NCBI RefSeq assembly: GCF_945859685.1
Contig: NC_079148.1
Coordinates: 142,659,133-142,723,132, forward strand
DNA length: 64,000 nucleotides
Origin: Eupeodes corollae
Lineage: Eukaryota; Arthropoda; Insecta; Diptera; Syrphidae
Reading direction: 5' to 3'
Part shown: in pieces, positions 9,745 to 21,750 of the stretch
Layout: each line of letters starts with the position of its first letter
Position numbering within the stretch: position 1 is the stretch's first letter
Made by a program: the position numbers and the translations under genes
The notes under the pieces: model-generated
Told to the model about the DNA's origin: nothing
The model's input: the letters and a program-made list of their open reading frames with translations, nothing else
Databases searched by the model: none

Positions 9745-11090
9745 CTATTTTTTAAAATCTAATCTATATGCTAGATGAATGAAGAATTCAAGGAATCTTA
9801 TCCACGCATGCAGTGGAGATATGCCGAAATCTAGAAATTCAGTAACTGTAATTATTGTTCCAGTTAAGTTATTTATCTGGTTCTGCATGTATTCCTGCTC
9901 AGCTCTGCTCAACTCTGCCGTTTCTTTTTTTAATTGAAAACGTATTGGTCGGCAATATCGAGTTGATCCTAGGAGGAATTTGCCATACAATTTTCTTTTC
10001 AGAATTAGAACTCTCTTGCGAAAAAAGTTGAATCGGAACATAAGATGTTATAAACATATCCGCATCACTGAATTCCTCAGACGTTCTTTGTTTATATTCG
10101 GACTGTCCAATGCTTCCATCGAATCCCCATTTCCCAATTAAAGTCAGATCACCTAAATCAAGAGTTTATTTATTCACATTGAAATTTTTGTTTGTACATT
10201 AAGACGAACACTGCATTATTCTACCTCCTGTGATTAGATTAAGACCAGAGACACTGTTAGAATTGCAACTGGTGCTGTATCGGCTGTAACAAACACGGGC
10301 ATTTTTACCACAAACAAACACAAAAGAAAAAGTAGACAAGTTTTACAATAAAACACAAAACCTGGTTGGTAAGATATTTTAATTATTACTGAAATTAGTC
10401 TCCGAACTTTCAAAAATGTCCCGTTGGGATTCTACAATGCGTTGGGAAGTATGGTTAAGGAGACCTTGAAGGGTAACCTTGGCTGAAGAATCGGAAATGT
10501 TGATTGTATCCAGCTCTGGATAACATTTTTGTTTCGCTTGAAGAACCTTGGCATAGCTTGGAAAAATATTAAATTCAGTTTTTTGGTTTACCAAGTTCCT
10601 GATAACTTAGTACTGTTGTTTCGACAATTTTGCCTCGACCAAAATTTTCAAAGCATTATTTGAATCGAGTTGTCTTAATTTGAGATTGTCTGTAGACTGG
10701 CAATGTTTCAAAGCACAAGCAATGTCTTCATCGACTTCAACGATTTTAGCAATTCGTCTCCTCTTAGTGCGAGACGAGCTTTCTAAAAATGGTTTTTTTG
10801 ATCTCCCTTGATTATTTGGCGACTTTTTTTTTCTGTTTGGGCCTCCTCCAAAAAACTAAAGTCTTCGATGAAGTCAAGCCAAATACTATTTTTAAATAAA
10901 AACACATTTTTTTCGGGAACAATCCTCCCACGTTCTATGAAAAGACTTACATAGCGTATTTATCTTTTTCTTAGCGCCTAAGCTTTCAATTTGATAAGTT
11001 TCTTTGAAAATGGTCCATGTTTCATTAGTTTTGGCATCACTGCGACCTTTCTTCGCCGCATGCCATATGTTGCTAGAATCTAAAAAAAAG
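9745..11090 (-). pseudogene. Remnant of a DNA-transposon protein with KWGFDGS motif
   Basis: Minus-strand pieces in order: an SSNIWHAAKKGRSDAK block ending in a GTAAGT-type donor near 10950; a lysine-rich linker; IFPSYAKVLQAKQKCYPELD plus ISDSSAKVTLQGLLNHT at 10594-10379; a LIGKWGFDGSIGQSEYKQ block near 10130; and RYCRPIRFQLKKETAELS plus NLTGTIITVTEF at 10041-9745. These blocks recur together in a widespread uncharacterised insect transposon-derived family. The DGS-x-G-x-S-x-Y-x-Q block resembles the first catalytic Asp region of RAG1/Transib-type nucleases, but that link is a guess. Stops and frameshifts separate the blocks. Confidence 0.45.
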
Positions 11091-11631
11091 TGGAAAACAG
11101 TGTTTTACTTCGGGTCGAAATTTTAGGACTTGCGCAAATTTGCGCAAAAAAATCTTTTGTATGCTAAAAGATAATAACTCAAAATTATTCTATTAGAATT
11201 ATTGTGGAATTTTATGGGAATTTGATGTTATGGCTCTTCAGAAAAACACGAAATATGAAAAAGTTCAAATTATGCACCATTTTCAATAGGAGTCAAAACA
11301 TTAACTATATATATTTTTTGAAGAAAATTATTAAAAAGCTATTAGAATACTTTATTTTAATATTCACATCACCTTTTTTCCAAAATTTACTTTGAACAAC
11401 AGACAAAAAATGGGTAAACAGCAATGTCGTATTTTCAGACTAACTTTTTTTATAAAACCGCGAAAAACACTGACGTTTGTGAAGTGACTGACTGCCAACA
11501 ACTAATTTTATAGGAGAAACCTTACTGCAACATAATTGTCCCGTTATCATAGATTATTATTGCATTAAAAAAAATTAGTTTGTTCAACCTTGAAATTTTG
11601 ACTTTTGGCCTATGGGAGAAACAACTGTGCG

Positions 11632-11700
11632 TCGGGAAATGTCAAAATGTTCAGTTTGACCTATCGCACCCATTGCAATAACTTGCTATGGGAAGTTAAC
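11632..11700 (+). repeat. 3' tail of a satellite-carrying repeat element
   Basis: Matches the last 70 bp of the element: a GAAATGTCAAAAT block, ATCGCACCCATTGCAATAAC and the terminal CTATGGGAAGTTAA. It may be the displaced end of copy B (8549-9577), with the KWGFDGS transposon remnant lying between, or a separate fragment. Confidence 0.7.
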
Positions 11701-13005
11701 AAGGACTTCTCAACTAAATACCAAATATAATCTGTCAATAAACCATATTATCAAATCAAACTAACAACCATTTAAAACACATTTACTTTTACATTAAATG
11801 AAGATGTAAGCTTTGGTTGGTTCTATTATTTTGGCCAAAGCTGTATGTATAGTATATGTGAACCTACTGCAATGATGCTGTTGATGATGATGGCTTTCTT
11901 TTATATGTATGAAAGCATGTAAGAGATTTTCATTACCTTAATGGTTCCTTTTACCTTTGGTTAAAAGTCAAAGTTAGAAAAGTGCAATTTTTTCCTATAC
12001 CTTATTCTTCTCAAAATTTCACCTCTATAAACGATATATACTCGTATTTTATATGTTCATGGAAGGTAAGACAAAAGTGTTAAAATCCTTTTCAGCAAGC
12101 AAAAAAGAATATCTCATTATGGATAACATGAAATGACGTACATCAAAGTGAATCTAATAAGCAAAATGGGTTTTCCTGTTCTCTTTTTTTAAACTTTCCA
12201 ATCCCTCTATTTTCAAAAGTGATAGTTAATGTTGTCGCTAGTGAAAAAAAAAAACTTATCCCACCTTCATCACGTTCATTTTACATTAGGGTGAAAATAT
12301 TGAACTTGAGGTGTGGTAGAAGTTTAAAGTTTACATAGGGATATGTGGCAGTACCATACGAGAGTACAATAGACTCCACTTAGTTGAAACTCACAAATAT
12401 CACAATGCAGCTATTCAGGAAGATAAATCAGAGAACTTTTGGCAATATGTCCAACTTCTATAGTCAACTTCTCCAAAAGATTTGGAACTTTTTAAAACGC
12501 ATCAATACCACATCTGAGGTTCCTCCATGGAGTCACCTTGGACCTATAATATTTGTTCTTAAACGATTTCAGTCTTATTTCAAAAAACTCTTCTCTTTCA
12601 ATATTTGGGAATGATTTGAAAATATTTAGGGTAATTCAACAGAATCTAACTTTTCGGTCAGTTAGTTGCTTTCGAAGATGGCGTCTTTTAACAAAGAACA
12701 CATTTCTTTGGAAAGTTATAACCGGCACGTACTGTCTTTGAGCTGAGTTTTTAATTTTATCGCAGGATATCTTTATCCGTAATTGGCAACTAATGGAATG
12801 TTGATGTTGATAATAAAGATTTATCTCATCGCAAAAATGGTTTTTTCTTATAAATTAATAAATTATGTACATAAAAGTTTAAAAGCAGATTATTGGTTAA
12901 AATTTGCTCTAAAAACTTGTAATTTTAGTGTTTGTCATTATTATTTAATTCTTTAAAATGTCAGTTTAAATATACAATATGGACTCGCGGTAACGTAAAC
13001 TATTA
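11701..13005. other. No supportable feature
   Basis: AT-rich, with short frames at 12384-12614 and 12553-12741 that overlap each other and carry no known motif. Confidence 0.5.
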
Positions 13006-14335
13006 AAAACCGAGCGGGTTTCAGGCCCAGTGGGGGCAGCAAACGAGAAGGGGGGGGGAGGTGGTTCCACTATTGGACACTTCTCCCTATCCAGACGGCA
13101 GCGAAGGAATTCCCGAGATTTAATCAACGGTGGCGTCTACAGTTCCAGTAAGGTCGAACTACTTAGGAGTTAGGGGACAACTTATAGGGCTTCTACGACT
13201 TATTCGGAGCACAGGCTTTTAAGGAGCCGTTTTATCCGGCTCCCTGGATCAGTTGCGAAGCACCAACAAGCCTCTGATACAGACGGATTCACTGTTGACA
13301 ATCTACGCAAACGGATATGCACGTGGTTTGTTAGGTCCCTTAACAGACAACGTGCTGCAGAAGAATTAACGGAGGCCCTAGACTATAAAGCAGGGCCGGG
13401 CAAAAGGAGGATGAAAAACTGCGATATTTACTATGGTGACTGCTACCATGAAAACCAACAGCGCTTATTTAAATGCGGCTTCGTTATTGGAGCCAGACTT
13501 AGGCAAGAAGTCTTAAGCTATAGGTGCATCAATGAGCACCTCATGACCATACGCATCAAGGCTAAATTCGGCAACATTAGCCTGATATACGCCCCCACAG
13601 AAGAGAAAGATGACAACACCAAAGATATGTTCTTCGAGCTCTTAGACAAAACATATGATCAGTGCCCTAGCTTCGATATTAAAATAGTCCTGGGATATTT
13701 TAATGCCAAGCTATAGGAAGGGAAGACATCATTGGTGGTATAATCGGGAAAAACAGCCTGCACGATAACACTTCCGACAATGGATTCAGGCTCATAGATT
13801 TTGCTGCGGGGCGAAACGTCATGGTAGCCAGTACGCGTTCTTCACACCTCAACATCCACAAAGGAACTTGGTGTTCTCCAGATCAATCTACCGTCAAGCA
13901 GATTAACCATATTGCGATCGACGCCACAGACGCTTCCAGCATCGTGGATGTCCGAAATTTCCGAGGAGCTAACATCGACTCTGACCACTATCTCGTTGTA
14001 GCCAAGGTAGCACTTCGGGTTTCCACACCCAAGGCAAAACAGGGAGATGCTGGGAGAAGAAACAAAGTCGAACGACTACAATCGCAAGAGATCGCCAAAG
14101 CCTTTCATTAACGAGTTACATTTCCAAGATGCAATCAGAGAAGCCGCCTCTGATGTGCTGGGTTTCAAGCACCCACCAACAAGGAACCACTGGTTTGATG
14201 AGGAATGTCGGCAGGCCAATGCCTGCCAGGCACGCAAAGCTGCGCTGCATAGAAGGGCGAGAGCAGAATATGAAAGGACCACTTCTGCAGACTTTTTAAC
14301 GGCGACGACGAACTGAATTCCGCTGTCAGGCAGGA
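13006..14335 (+). mobile_element. RTE-like LINE, 5' part (endonuclease region), LINE 1
   Basis: A sharp rise in G+C near 13010 marks the start. An apurinic-type endonuclease is encoded in pieces: 13411-13716 (GFVIGARLR, YRCINEHLMTIRIKAK, NISLIYAPTEEKDD, DIKIVLGYFNAKL), then after a two-base frame change near 13712 a block with SLHDNTSDNGFRLIDFAAGR, HKGTWCSPDQSTV, HIAIDATDASSI and the terminal DSDHYLVVAKVALR. The SDH motif is the endonuclease active-site His region. The linker FDEECRQANACQARKAA (14200s) matches LINE 2. The reverse transcriptase is absent: the element jumps to sequence equivalent to LINE 2 position about 16370 and ends. Confidence 0.75.
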
Positions 14336-14787
14336 TTCAACATAGATGACAATGATGACAGTGGATGTCTCAACGAATTTAATTTCTGACACCATCAGAA
14401 TATCAGCTGTCAAAAGTTCTCACAATAGAGCAAATATCTATAAATGTTGTTGTTATGACGAATAATGTAGGAAAAGTAAGCAAAAATCTTTCGCGTTACT
14501 TAAAGTAAAAAAATCAATAATTCAGCCTCTACATAAGTTTCTAAATCTTCAAACAAATTATTCGTACAGAAGATTGTGTAGCCTCAAAAAACAACAATAT
14601 CTAAAAAACATGGCGTTGAATCTCATAAATTCGAATGATTCTAGATCATTTTGATCAAGTGTACGCATTCTAGCTCGCCAAAATAATGGTCTCTGCTATT
14701 GATGTGGATACAATGGCAACTTACTTCTAAACACTTTTTACAGCAGACCCTTGTCAAATGAACATACATTTTGCACTACCATTCACT
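14336..14787. other. No supportable feature
   Basis: AT-rich spacer between the two RTE-like LINE pieces, with no open frame of note. It ends at the 15-bp target-site duplication of LINE 2. Confidence 0.5.
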
Positions 14788-14802
14788 TATATTGATGTGT
14801 TA
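14788..14802. repeat. Target-site duplication of LINE 2, left copy
   Basis: TATATTGATGTGTTA, repeated exactly at 17222-17236. It brackets 14803-17221 precisely. Confidence 0.85.
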
Positions 14803-15007
14803 CTTACTTACTTACTTAAGGTGGCGCTACAGTCCGGGGCGGACTTCGCACGCCAAGTTGGTTGAGGTCCTCTCCCACCTGGGTGCGTCACCTGAGTCGC
14901 GGTCTTCCTCTACTGCGCCGTCCCTCGGGATTGGTTTCGAAGACCTTCCGGGCTGGAGCGTTGATGTCCATCCGCTCTACATGACCTAGCCATCTAAGCC
15001 GTTGGAC

Positions 15008-16414
15008 TTAGATTCTGCTAACTAGGTCAGTGTCGCTGTACAGCCCGTACAGCTCGTCGTTATATCTTCTCCTCCATTCTCCATCTATGCGTACGGGACC
15101 AAAAATCGCCCGAAGAATTTTTCTCTCGAAGCATCCTAAGACGCTCTCATCTTTCTTTGACAGGGTCCAGGCCTTAGCGCCATAAATGAGAACCGGCATG
15201 ACCAGTGTCTTATAGATGGTGATTTTAGATGCTCGAGAGACGACTTTACTTCTCAATTGCCTTCTAAGTCCAAAGAAGCAGCGATTTGCAAGAGTTATTC
15301 TTCGTTTGATTTCAGCGCTGGTGTCGTTGTCTGCATTAATAGCGGTGCCTAGGTAGACAAAGTCCTTAACTACCTCAAAGTTATAGCTGTCCATGGTGAC
15401 GTTTTGTCCAAGACGTCGTCGTTCAGTGTCCTTTTTTGATGACAGCATATACTTGGTCTTGCCCTCATTGACCACTAAACCCATCTTCTTCGCTTCCGTC
15501 GCAATGCTCAAAAACGCTCCACTGACATCACGCTTTGATCTTCCAATTATGTCAATATCATCTGCGTATCCGAGTAATTGGATGGATCTTTGGAAGATTG
15601 TGCCTCTAGTGTTGACGGTTGAGTTTTGCACAATTATTTCCAGAACGATGTTGAAGAAGTCGCATGACAGTGCATCGCCTTGTCTAAAACCTTTTTTGAC
15701 ATCAAATGAATCGGTAAGATCTTTTCCGACCTTGATAGAGCAGAGTGCATTCTCCATCGTCATTCTGAACAAACGGGTAAGTTTGACAGGGATGCCAAAA
15801 CTAGACATTGCTCTGTAGAGCTCTTTCCTATAGATGCTGTCATAAGCGGCTTTAAAATCGTTAAAGACATAGTAGGTATCGATTTGAAGCTCCTGGGTTT
15901 TTTCAAAGATCTGCCGTAGTGCGAATATTTGGTGGATAGAGGACTTTCCTGGTTTGAAGCCACACTGATAAGGACCAATCAGGTTGTTGACGAATGGCTT
16001 CAGACGTTCACATAATACGGCAGAGAGGATCTTATACGCAATGTTAAGGAGACTGATGCCTCTGTAGTTGGCGCAGTTTAGAGGGTCTCCTTTCTTATGT
16101 ATCGGGCACACTATGCTGAGATTCCACTCATCGGACATGCTTTCTTCCGACCATATTTTGCAGATGAGTTGGTGCATGCTCCCTACCAAGTCATCGCCTG
16201 CTGCTTTGAATAGTTCGGCGGTGATGCCGTCAGCTCCAGCAGCTTTGTTTGACTTAAGTTTAGATATAGCTATCTTCACTTCGTCAAGGTCGGGTAGGCG
16301 GAATTGTTGATCTGCGTCGCCGAGGTTGAGTGGTTCTATCTCCCTTACAGCGGAATTCGGTTCTTCATCGCCGTTATATAATTTGGAGAAGTGATCTTTC
16401 CATATTCTCAGCAT
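15008..16414 (-). pseudogene. LINE 2 reverse transcriptase (468-codon open frame)
   Basis: Contains the full set of non-LTR reverse transcriptase blocks: NKAAGADGITAELFK, NYRGISLLNIAYKILS, CGFKPGKSSIHQIF, the Asp block VFNDFKAAYDSI, FRQGDALSCDFFNIVLE and an intact YADD (LLGYADDIDIIGR), followed by the thumb block KYMLSSKK and YLGTAINADND, and the C-terminal WTLSKKDE region. The frame is long and intact, but upstream frameshifts disconnect it from the endonuclease, and 5' truncation means the element cannot move by itself. Confidence 0.85.
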
Positions 16415-17221
16415 CGACTGTGGTTCTACTACGATGTTCCCTTGATCGTCTTTACAGGCTTCGGTTCGTGGCTGGTACCCTTGGGAGGTTTTTTTTTACC
16501 TTTTGGTAAAATTTACGAACCTCATTCCTGTTGTGACATCCCTCTATCTCTCCTAAGAAGCCGGTGTTCCTCTCTCCTCTTCTGCTCGTAGAGCTCGCGA
16601 GCAGCTCTCGTCCTTTTGTGCAGCGCCGTTTTGTATGCCTCTTGTTTCGCTGCGTGAGCTTGCCGGCATTCGTCGTCAAACCAGGGGTTTCGCTGTGGTG
16701 GCCGTGTGAAACCTAGCACTTCAGAGGCGGCATCTCTGATGGCTGCAAGGCAATGTTGCCACTGGTTTTCAATGCTTAATGCAGGAAGCATAGGACTCCT
16801 TAGGAGGTTATTAGAGACTCGATCGGAAAAGGACATGGCAGTCTCTTGCGATTGTAGCCGTCTAACGTCGAATCTTCTCACAGTACTTCCTTGTTTTGGC
16901 TTGGACCGGGATATCCGTAGCCGTACCTTGGCTACAACGAGGTAGTGGTCCGAGTCAATGTTGGCCTCTCGGAATGTTCGGATATCCTGGATACTGGAGA
17001 AGTGTCGTGCGTCGATCGCAATGTGGTCAATCTGGTTGACGGTTGATTGATCAGGAGATTTCCATGTCCCCTTGTGGATATTAAGATGCGTGAACTGCGT
17101 ACTAGCTACCAGAACGTCTCGCCCCGCAGCGAAATCGACCAGCCTGAATCCGTTGTCGGAGGTAGTGTCGTGCAGGCTGTATCTCCCGATTATGCCACCA
17201 AAGATGTCTTCTCTTCCTAGC
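16415..17221 (-). pseudogene. LINE 2 endonuclease end and linker, frameshifted
   Basis: Reading from 17221: LGREDIFGGIIGRYSLHD, later HKGTWKSPDQSTVNQIDHI and DSDHYLVVAKVRLR, then RRFDVRRLQSQETAMSF and EVLGFTRPPQRNPWFDDECR (16881-16522). A frame change near 16540 moves to RNTGFLGEIEGCHNR...FYQKVKK, and a second near 16450 leads into the reverse transcriptase. The linker is clearly homologous to LINE 1 at 14100-14290. Confidence 0.8.
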
Positions 17222-17236
17222 TATATTGATGTGTTA
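17222..17236. repeat. Target-site duplication of LINE 2, right copy
   Basis: Exact repeat of 14788-14802. Confidence 0.85.
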
Positions 17237-17515
17237 GATTCCCCATTTTCAATGGAAGAGCTGAAGAATAATAATGCTCCGGGTTTAGATGACATACCGG
17301 TCGAGTTCCACAAAAATGCCAGCTAACAATTCCTAGAACAAATTTTACTTTTAATAAACAAGATGACAAATCCAAATAGCTTCCGATCTTCATACACATC
17401 TGTGATCCTTACCTACCAGAAAACTACAGAGGAATCTCTGTTTTCAGTTCTGCGGAAAATTTTCACTCAATTACTGTACCTAAGGCTTGTTTTCTGGGTT
17501 GTTTCTGGGAATAAT
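17237..17515 (+). pseudogene. LINE 3 reverse transcriptase, first half
   Basis: Reads MEELKNNNAPGLDDIPVEFH, a stop, QFLEQILLLINKM, and then with indels KIFTQLLYLRL. These are the early finger blocks of a non-LTR reverse transcriptase. The sequence halts at copy C of the satellite-carrying element and resumes at 18955. Confidence 0.65.
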
Positions 17516-17521
17516 AAAAAA

Positions 17522-18944
17522 GAGGCTGGCATGCGACCCACACTGATAACTTCCCATCCCGTCTGTCGATTTGTCTTGCTTTAAAGCTTGTCTATATTTA
17601 CTCGTATCAATTTTTACCAAATTTGCGTACTATTTTTTGTAGAATTTATTTTTTATGAAAAAACGGACTGTTGGATTTTTATATACAAAAATACTGAATA
17701 TCGAAAACAATATTTTCTGTGAAATAAAATAATTTTAAGCCAATATTTTTAATTTTTGAAAAGCTATTTGAGTCGAAAGTACATTTTTACCAAGTTTTAG
17801 GATTAGGTTTTTATTTTTTGTAAGAAAAACTGTCAATTAGATTTTTCTCAAAATTTGTCCTAATGCTGAAAACAATATTTCTTATAAGTAAAAATTAATA
17901 AGAAGCTATTATCCCAAATTTTTGAAAAGAGATTTGAGTCGAAAACCATTTTTTACCAACTTTTGATAATTTTTTGTAAAAAAAACTGTCAATTCGATTT
18001 TTTTCAAAATGTAACTGAATGTTGACAACAATAGTTTTTGAAAGATAAAAGTAAATTAAAGCCAATATCTCAAAGTTTTGAAAAGATATTTGAGTCGAAA
18101 ATCAATTTTTACCAACTTTTATACATTTTTTTTAAGGTTTTTATTTTTTATAAAAAAACTGTCAATTTGATTTTTCTACACGTATTTCAGAATGTTAAAA
18201 ACAATATTTCTTATAAGATAAAATAAGATTGAAGCCCAAATTTCAAGTTTTTGAAAAGATATTTGGATCGATATTCATTTTTTACCAACTTAGAGTAATG
18301 TATTTTTTAGATTTTTATTTTTTTATAAAAAAAAACTGTCAATCCGATTTTTCTCAAAATTATATCAGATGTCAAAAACATTATTTTTCGTTGCACAAAA
18401 TTGTTTTGGAGATAAAATCATTTTATATTCGTAAAATTTTCTAGGTGACAATTTTGTTTTCTCAAATTTATTTATTTATAAAAAAAACTGTTAATTGTTT
18501 TTTTTTTTATCAAAAAATATACTAGTTTAGTATCACGTTACAATATATTATATAAAATTTAATTTAAGTCTCTAGCGTTTTTGGTTCGTAAAATATTTAG
18601 GGTTAACTAAAATTTTAACCTTTTTTCAAACTGTTAGGTAAAAAAACCACCCACGCAATTTTCTTGAGAGCCCTTTCTGCAGCTTTCTGCCTTATTATCT
18701 GTATCACAAAACTTATTTGAAATCGATATCTCTTCTGGTTCTTGAGCTATGGACGACGAAAAAAACGTCGCGAACGTACGGACGTACAGACGTACGGACG
18801 TACGAACGTACGTACACACGCACGCACAGACATCTTTCTAAAAATCTTGTATTTCGACTCTATTGACCTTGAAACGTCGAGAAATGTCAAAATTTTCAAT
18901 TTGACAAATCGGACCCATTACAATAACTTCCTATTTGAAGTTAA
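17522..18944 (+). repeat. Satellite-carrying repeat element, copy C
   Basis: Complete copy: head GAGGCTGGCATGCGACCC, TAACTTCCCAT at 17547-17557, tandem units (landmarks at 17755, 17921, 18077, 18250; spacing 166, 156, 173 because of small deletions), the GTTGCACAAAATTG domain, the CTCTAGCGTTTTTGGTTCG domain, a minisatellite with more 8-bp units than copies A and D, and the end CAATAACTTCCTATTTGAAGTTAA in which the hairpin is damaged. It separates the halves of LINE 3. Confidence 0.85.
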
Positions 18945-18954
18945 TAAGTTGTTT

Positions 18955-19400
18955 CCAAGCTGGATTCAGAGCAAATCTATCTACAATAGACCAAATTTTT
19001 ACTCTAACGAGTGTTGCTAAACGTTTTATTGATAAAGTGTTTGAGACAACTGTCAAAAGTTCTCTCTTATACGCTAATGAAGTTTATGGATACAAGGACT
19101 TAGAAGTAATCGAATTAGTCCAACCGTAATTTTTCAAACGTATTTTCAGACATCCTGCTAAAAAAAACTACGCTATTTACATTGAATCTGGGCTGCCTCC
19201 AATTTACTAAAAAAAAAACCTCAAAGCTTACGCAGGCTGTATTGTTAAAGTCATGAGTAGACCTAATAGTAATATTCAGAAAAAGATTATTTTGATAGCT
19301 CTAGGAACTCTCCTTTTAAAGATCCGTTGTCAATAAGTATTGATAATTTAGAAACATTTAGAAATGAACTGTATGACCTTATAGCCATGCATGTAAATCT
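18955..19400 (+). pseudogene. LINE 3 reverse transcriptase, second half
   Basis: Begins with the conserved block FQAGFRANLSTIDQIFTLTS, which directly follows the first-half blocks in reverse transcriptases, then SSLLYANEVYGYKDLEVIE, FFKRIFRHPAKKNYAIYIES, GLPPIY and LKAYAGCIVKVMSRP. The middle catalytic part is missing. The C-terminal blocks are homologous to LINE 4 at 26.7-27.2 kb (SCLCYANQVFSYKKVEEFE, FFRRIFKLP, YAIYVEAGIPQIY), so both belong to one family. Confidence 0.7.
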
Positions 19401-19761
19401 GTTATACTAATATTGATAAATATATTATATGGAAAAAATAAAGAGTAAAGAAAGAAAGTTCTAGAAAAAAGGAACTTCAACAATTTACATAGTAGATGAC
19501 ACATTATACAAATAAAAGTCAATTTCCAACCAAGATCCATTGCATAAGATGTCCCAAAATAAAACAAACTTGATAAAATTATTTTAAGTTTTAGTTTAAT
19601 GTTCTTTTGATCGAAATTTGAAAAAAATGTATGTAAATGTCAAAATACAAAATAGTCTTATACAAAACGCTGATTTTTATCAATTTTTAAATTTCTACAA
19701 AGCTTCTTTATGACATCTTACAGCATCATCAGTGCATATGAATCTAATCAAAATATTCGAT

Positions 19762-21128
19762 TTAAACTCCTTCAAGACGAATATACGACCCTATTCCACG
19801 GAACTTATCCAAGGCTTCTCTCAAAGTTGTTTGCTTAGTTTCAGGAACTGTGAAAAAGTAAATCATTGCATAGATAAATTGCAAAGCAGCCAGAATCATA
19901 GCAAAGTTTGAAGTTGAATCAAAAGTTGCATGAGAACACACAGCAATTTGAATAATATTTTCAACAACAATAGAAATTAAAATAAAATAAGGCTTCACGG
20001 ATGGCGAAAAAGCTTCACCCAAATAAGTTGTGCTTGCAGGTGCAACAACTCCAGCTAGAATTTGATGAAAAATCAAAAATGCAATGGCTGCATGCAAACT
20101 GCTTACTGACGGATCCGTATTGTCTCCGAATAATGTTCCAATTCCCAACAACAAAATGCTACCAGTCAAAAGTGCAACTCCACCTGTTGCTCTTCGTCCG
20201 ACGGAGTCTATGGTTAGCAATGAAATAGTTACTCCTAACAATCGCATAAAAACATAAGGGAAGGGATTTGGCTCGCTTCCTAAGTTGTTTAAAGTGGAAG
20301 TAATTAAAAATCCCCAGGTCAGTGGCAGCGAGAATGACAACGATACTAGAACACGAAGAATAGTGACCTTTAACATCGGTATGAAGCTGGTACATACATT
20401 ATTCGTAATTCCACGATTCAAATCTTCCTCCAGTAGCATCTTGTTTTCATTTAGTAATGCATAAGTTTCGTTAGTGATAGTTTTTGGCTTTTGAAGCTGA
20501 CGGAGGGCATTCAAAGCTTCTGTCTCGTTGTTTCTTCGCAAATAGAATATTGGAGACTCGACTGTAGTAGCAAATGTATATATCAAAGCCACGAGTCCAT
20601 AAATCAAGGATGCAATACCAATAACCCGGTATACTTCCGCAATAGTTTCCCAGCTTACTGAGAAAATTGCTAAAAGCATGGCACCCACACTGAGACTGCT
20701 TTGCTCAACACCCAGGACACGTCCTCTGAACTTCTTTACAGATTGCTCCGAACCAGCTATAATAGCTGGTATGATGGTCAAGCCAAATGCAATACCATCA
20801 CAATAACGAGCTAAAAGAATCCACGATAGTGGATTTTCGGTCGCAAAAACGATGTAAATGGTGCCCTTAACGATGACCAGGATAGATGCAATAAACTTGA
20901 AACAAAAATAGAAAAGACATTAATTTTGGAAATTGATTTCTTTAAACTAAAATAAACTTACATAAAATGTCCGCTTTGTCAATTTGTGCACCAACGATGC
21001 AGATATAAGCGCACCTATAATGACGGCAATAAACCAACAATATTGAGCATGAGTTCCATATTCGGTTATTGGTCCAACGCCAACACTCATCGCAAGACTC
21101 ATACCACCTGATAGAAAGATCATGGATG
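19762..21128 (-). CDS. Sugar transporter (SLC2/Tret1-like) gene 1, coding exons 2 and 3
   Basis: Major facilitator sugar porter of the plasma membrane, likely moving trehalose or another sugar; substrate cannot be told from sequence. Exon 2 is 21128-20962 (acceptor TTTCGATTTCAG, donor GTAAGT), exon 3 is 20895-19762; the intron is 66 bp. With exon 1 (29990-29750) the protein has 513 residues, normal for the family. Seen: the TM1-TM2 region in exon 2; RYCDGIAFGL near 165-175; ESP at 249-251; the DSVGRR motif at 366; YLGEAFSPSVKP near 427; PET at 487. The first D-x2-GRR-type loop is replaced by HKLTKRTFY, so the two halves are not equally canonical. Gene 2 is its tandem paralogue. Confidence 0.85.
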
Positions 21129-21750
21129 CTGAAATCGAAACAGGCATTGGTTATGACTTTTGACATTCAAGGTGGGTTTTTCATTGGCAAAATTAATCAA
21201 TTTAGTTTTCATTAAAAACTTTTATTTTTTATTTTTCTCCGTTTTCCATTGAACAAACTTGATTTATTTTTGCCTTAACGAACGTCAAATTTTCAGATCT
21301 GTGTTTATTTTTTTGTCCTTAACCCCATCTAACACTAAACAAATTTTGATCTGTCACTTTGAAATATGTACATATGTATTTTGTGTGATTTGTTAGATTG
21401 CGGAAATAATGTTGCAGATATTTATATGCTTAAAAATAAATTATAAAAAATAAAATAAACAATAAAAATTGATTTTAAGTCTATTAAATTATTAACAATT
21501 ATTTGAATGACACTAACAACAAAAACCGATTTCAAGTCTTTTTTCATTCGCTACATAAGATAAAATCATTTTTACTTTTGCAAAATATTGGATTATTAAA
21601 AAATTTTGACCTCAAGATTTTAAACAAACATGACATTACGATGGTAGAGAAGTGAGCCCACCGTTCCTGTCAATCGGTCTGTCTATCCGCGTCCCTAAAA
21701 CCTAAACCATTGGGTCGATTGAGTTGAAACTTGGAAATTAATTAATTAAT

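Larger units (their letters stand above)
14803..17221 (-). mobile_element. RTE-like LINE, 5'-truncated insertion, LINE 2
   Basis: A 2.4-kb minus-strand non-LTR retrotransposon. It is 5'-truncated inside the endonuclease (first codons LGREDIFGG at 17221) and ends in a (TAAG)n tail (14803-14819 on the plus strand reads CTTACTTACTTACTTAA). A 15-bp duplication flanks it. Endonuclease end, linker and reverse transcriptase are all present, with two frameshifts. The short tandem tail and the endonuclease type suggest the RTE clade; a related clade cannot be excluded. Confidence 0.85.

Noticed and set aside
14771..14989. 72-codon plus-strand frame over the LINE 2 boundary
   Set aside because: It crosses the target duplication and the TAAG tail of a minus-strand LINE and is a shadow of it.
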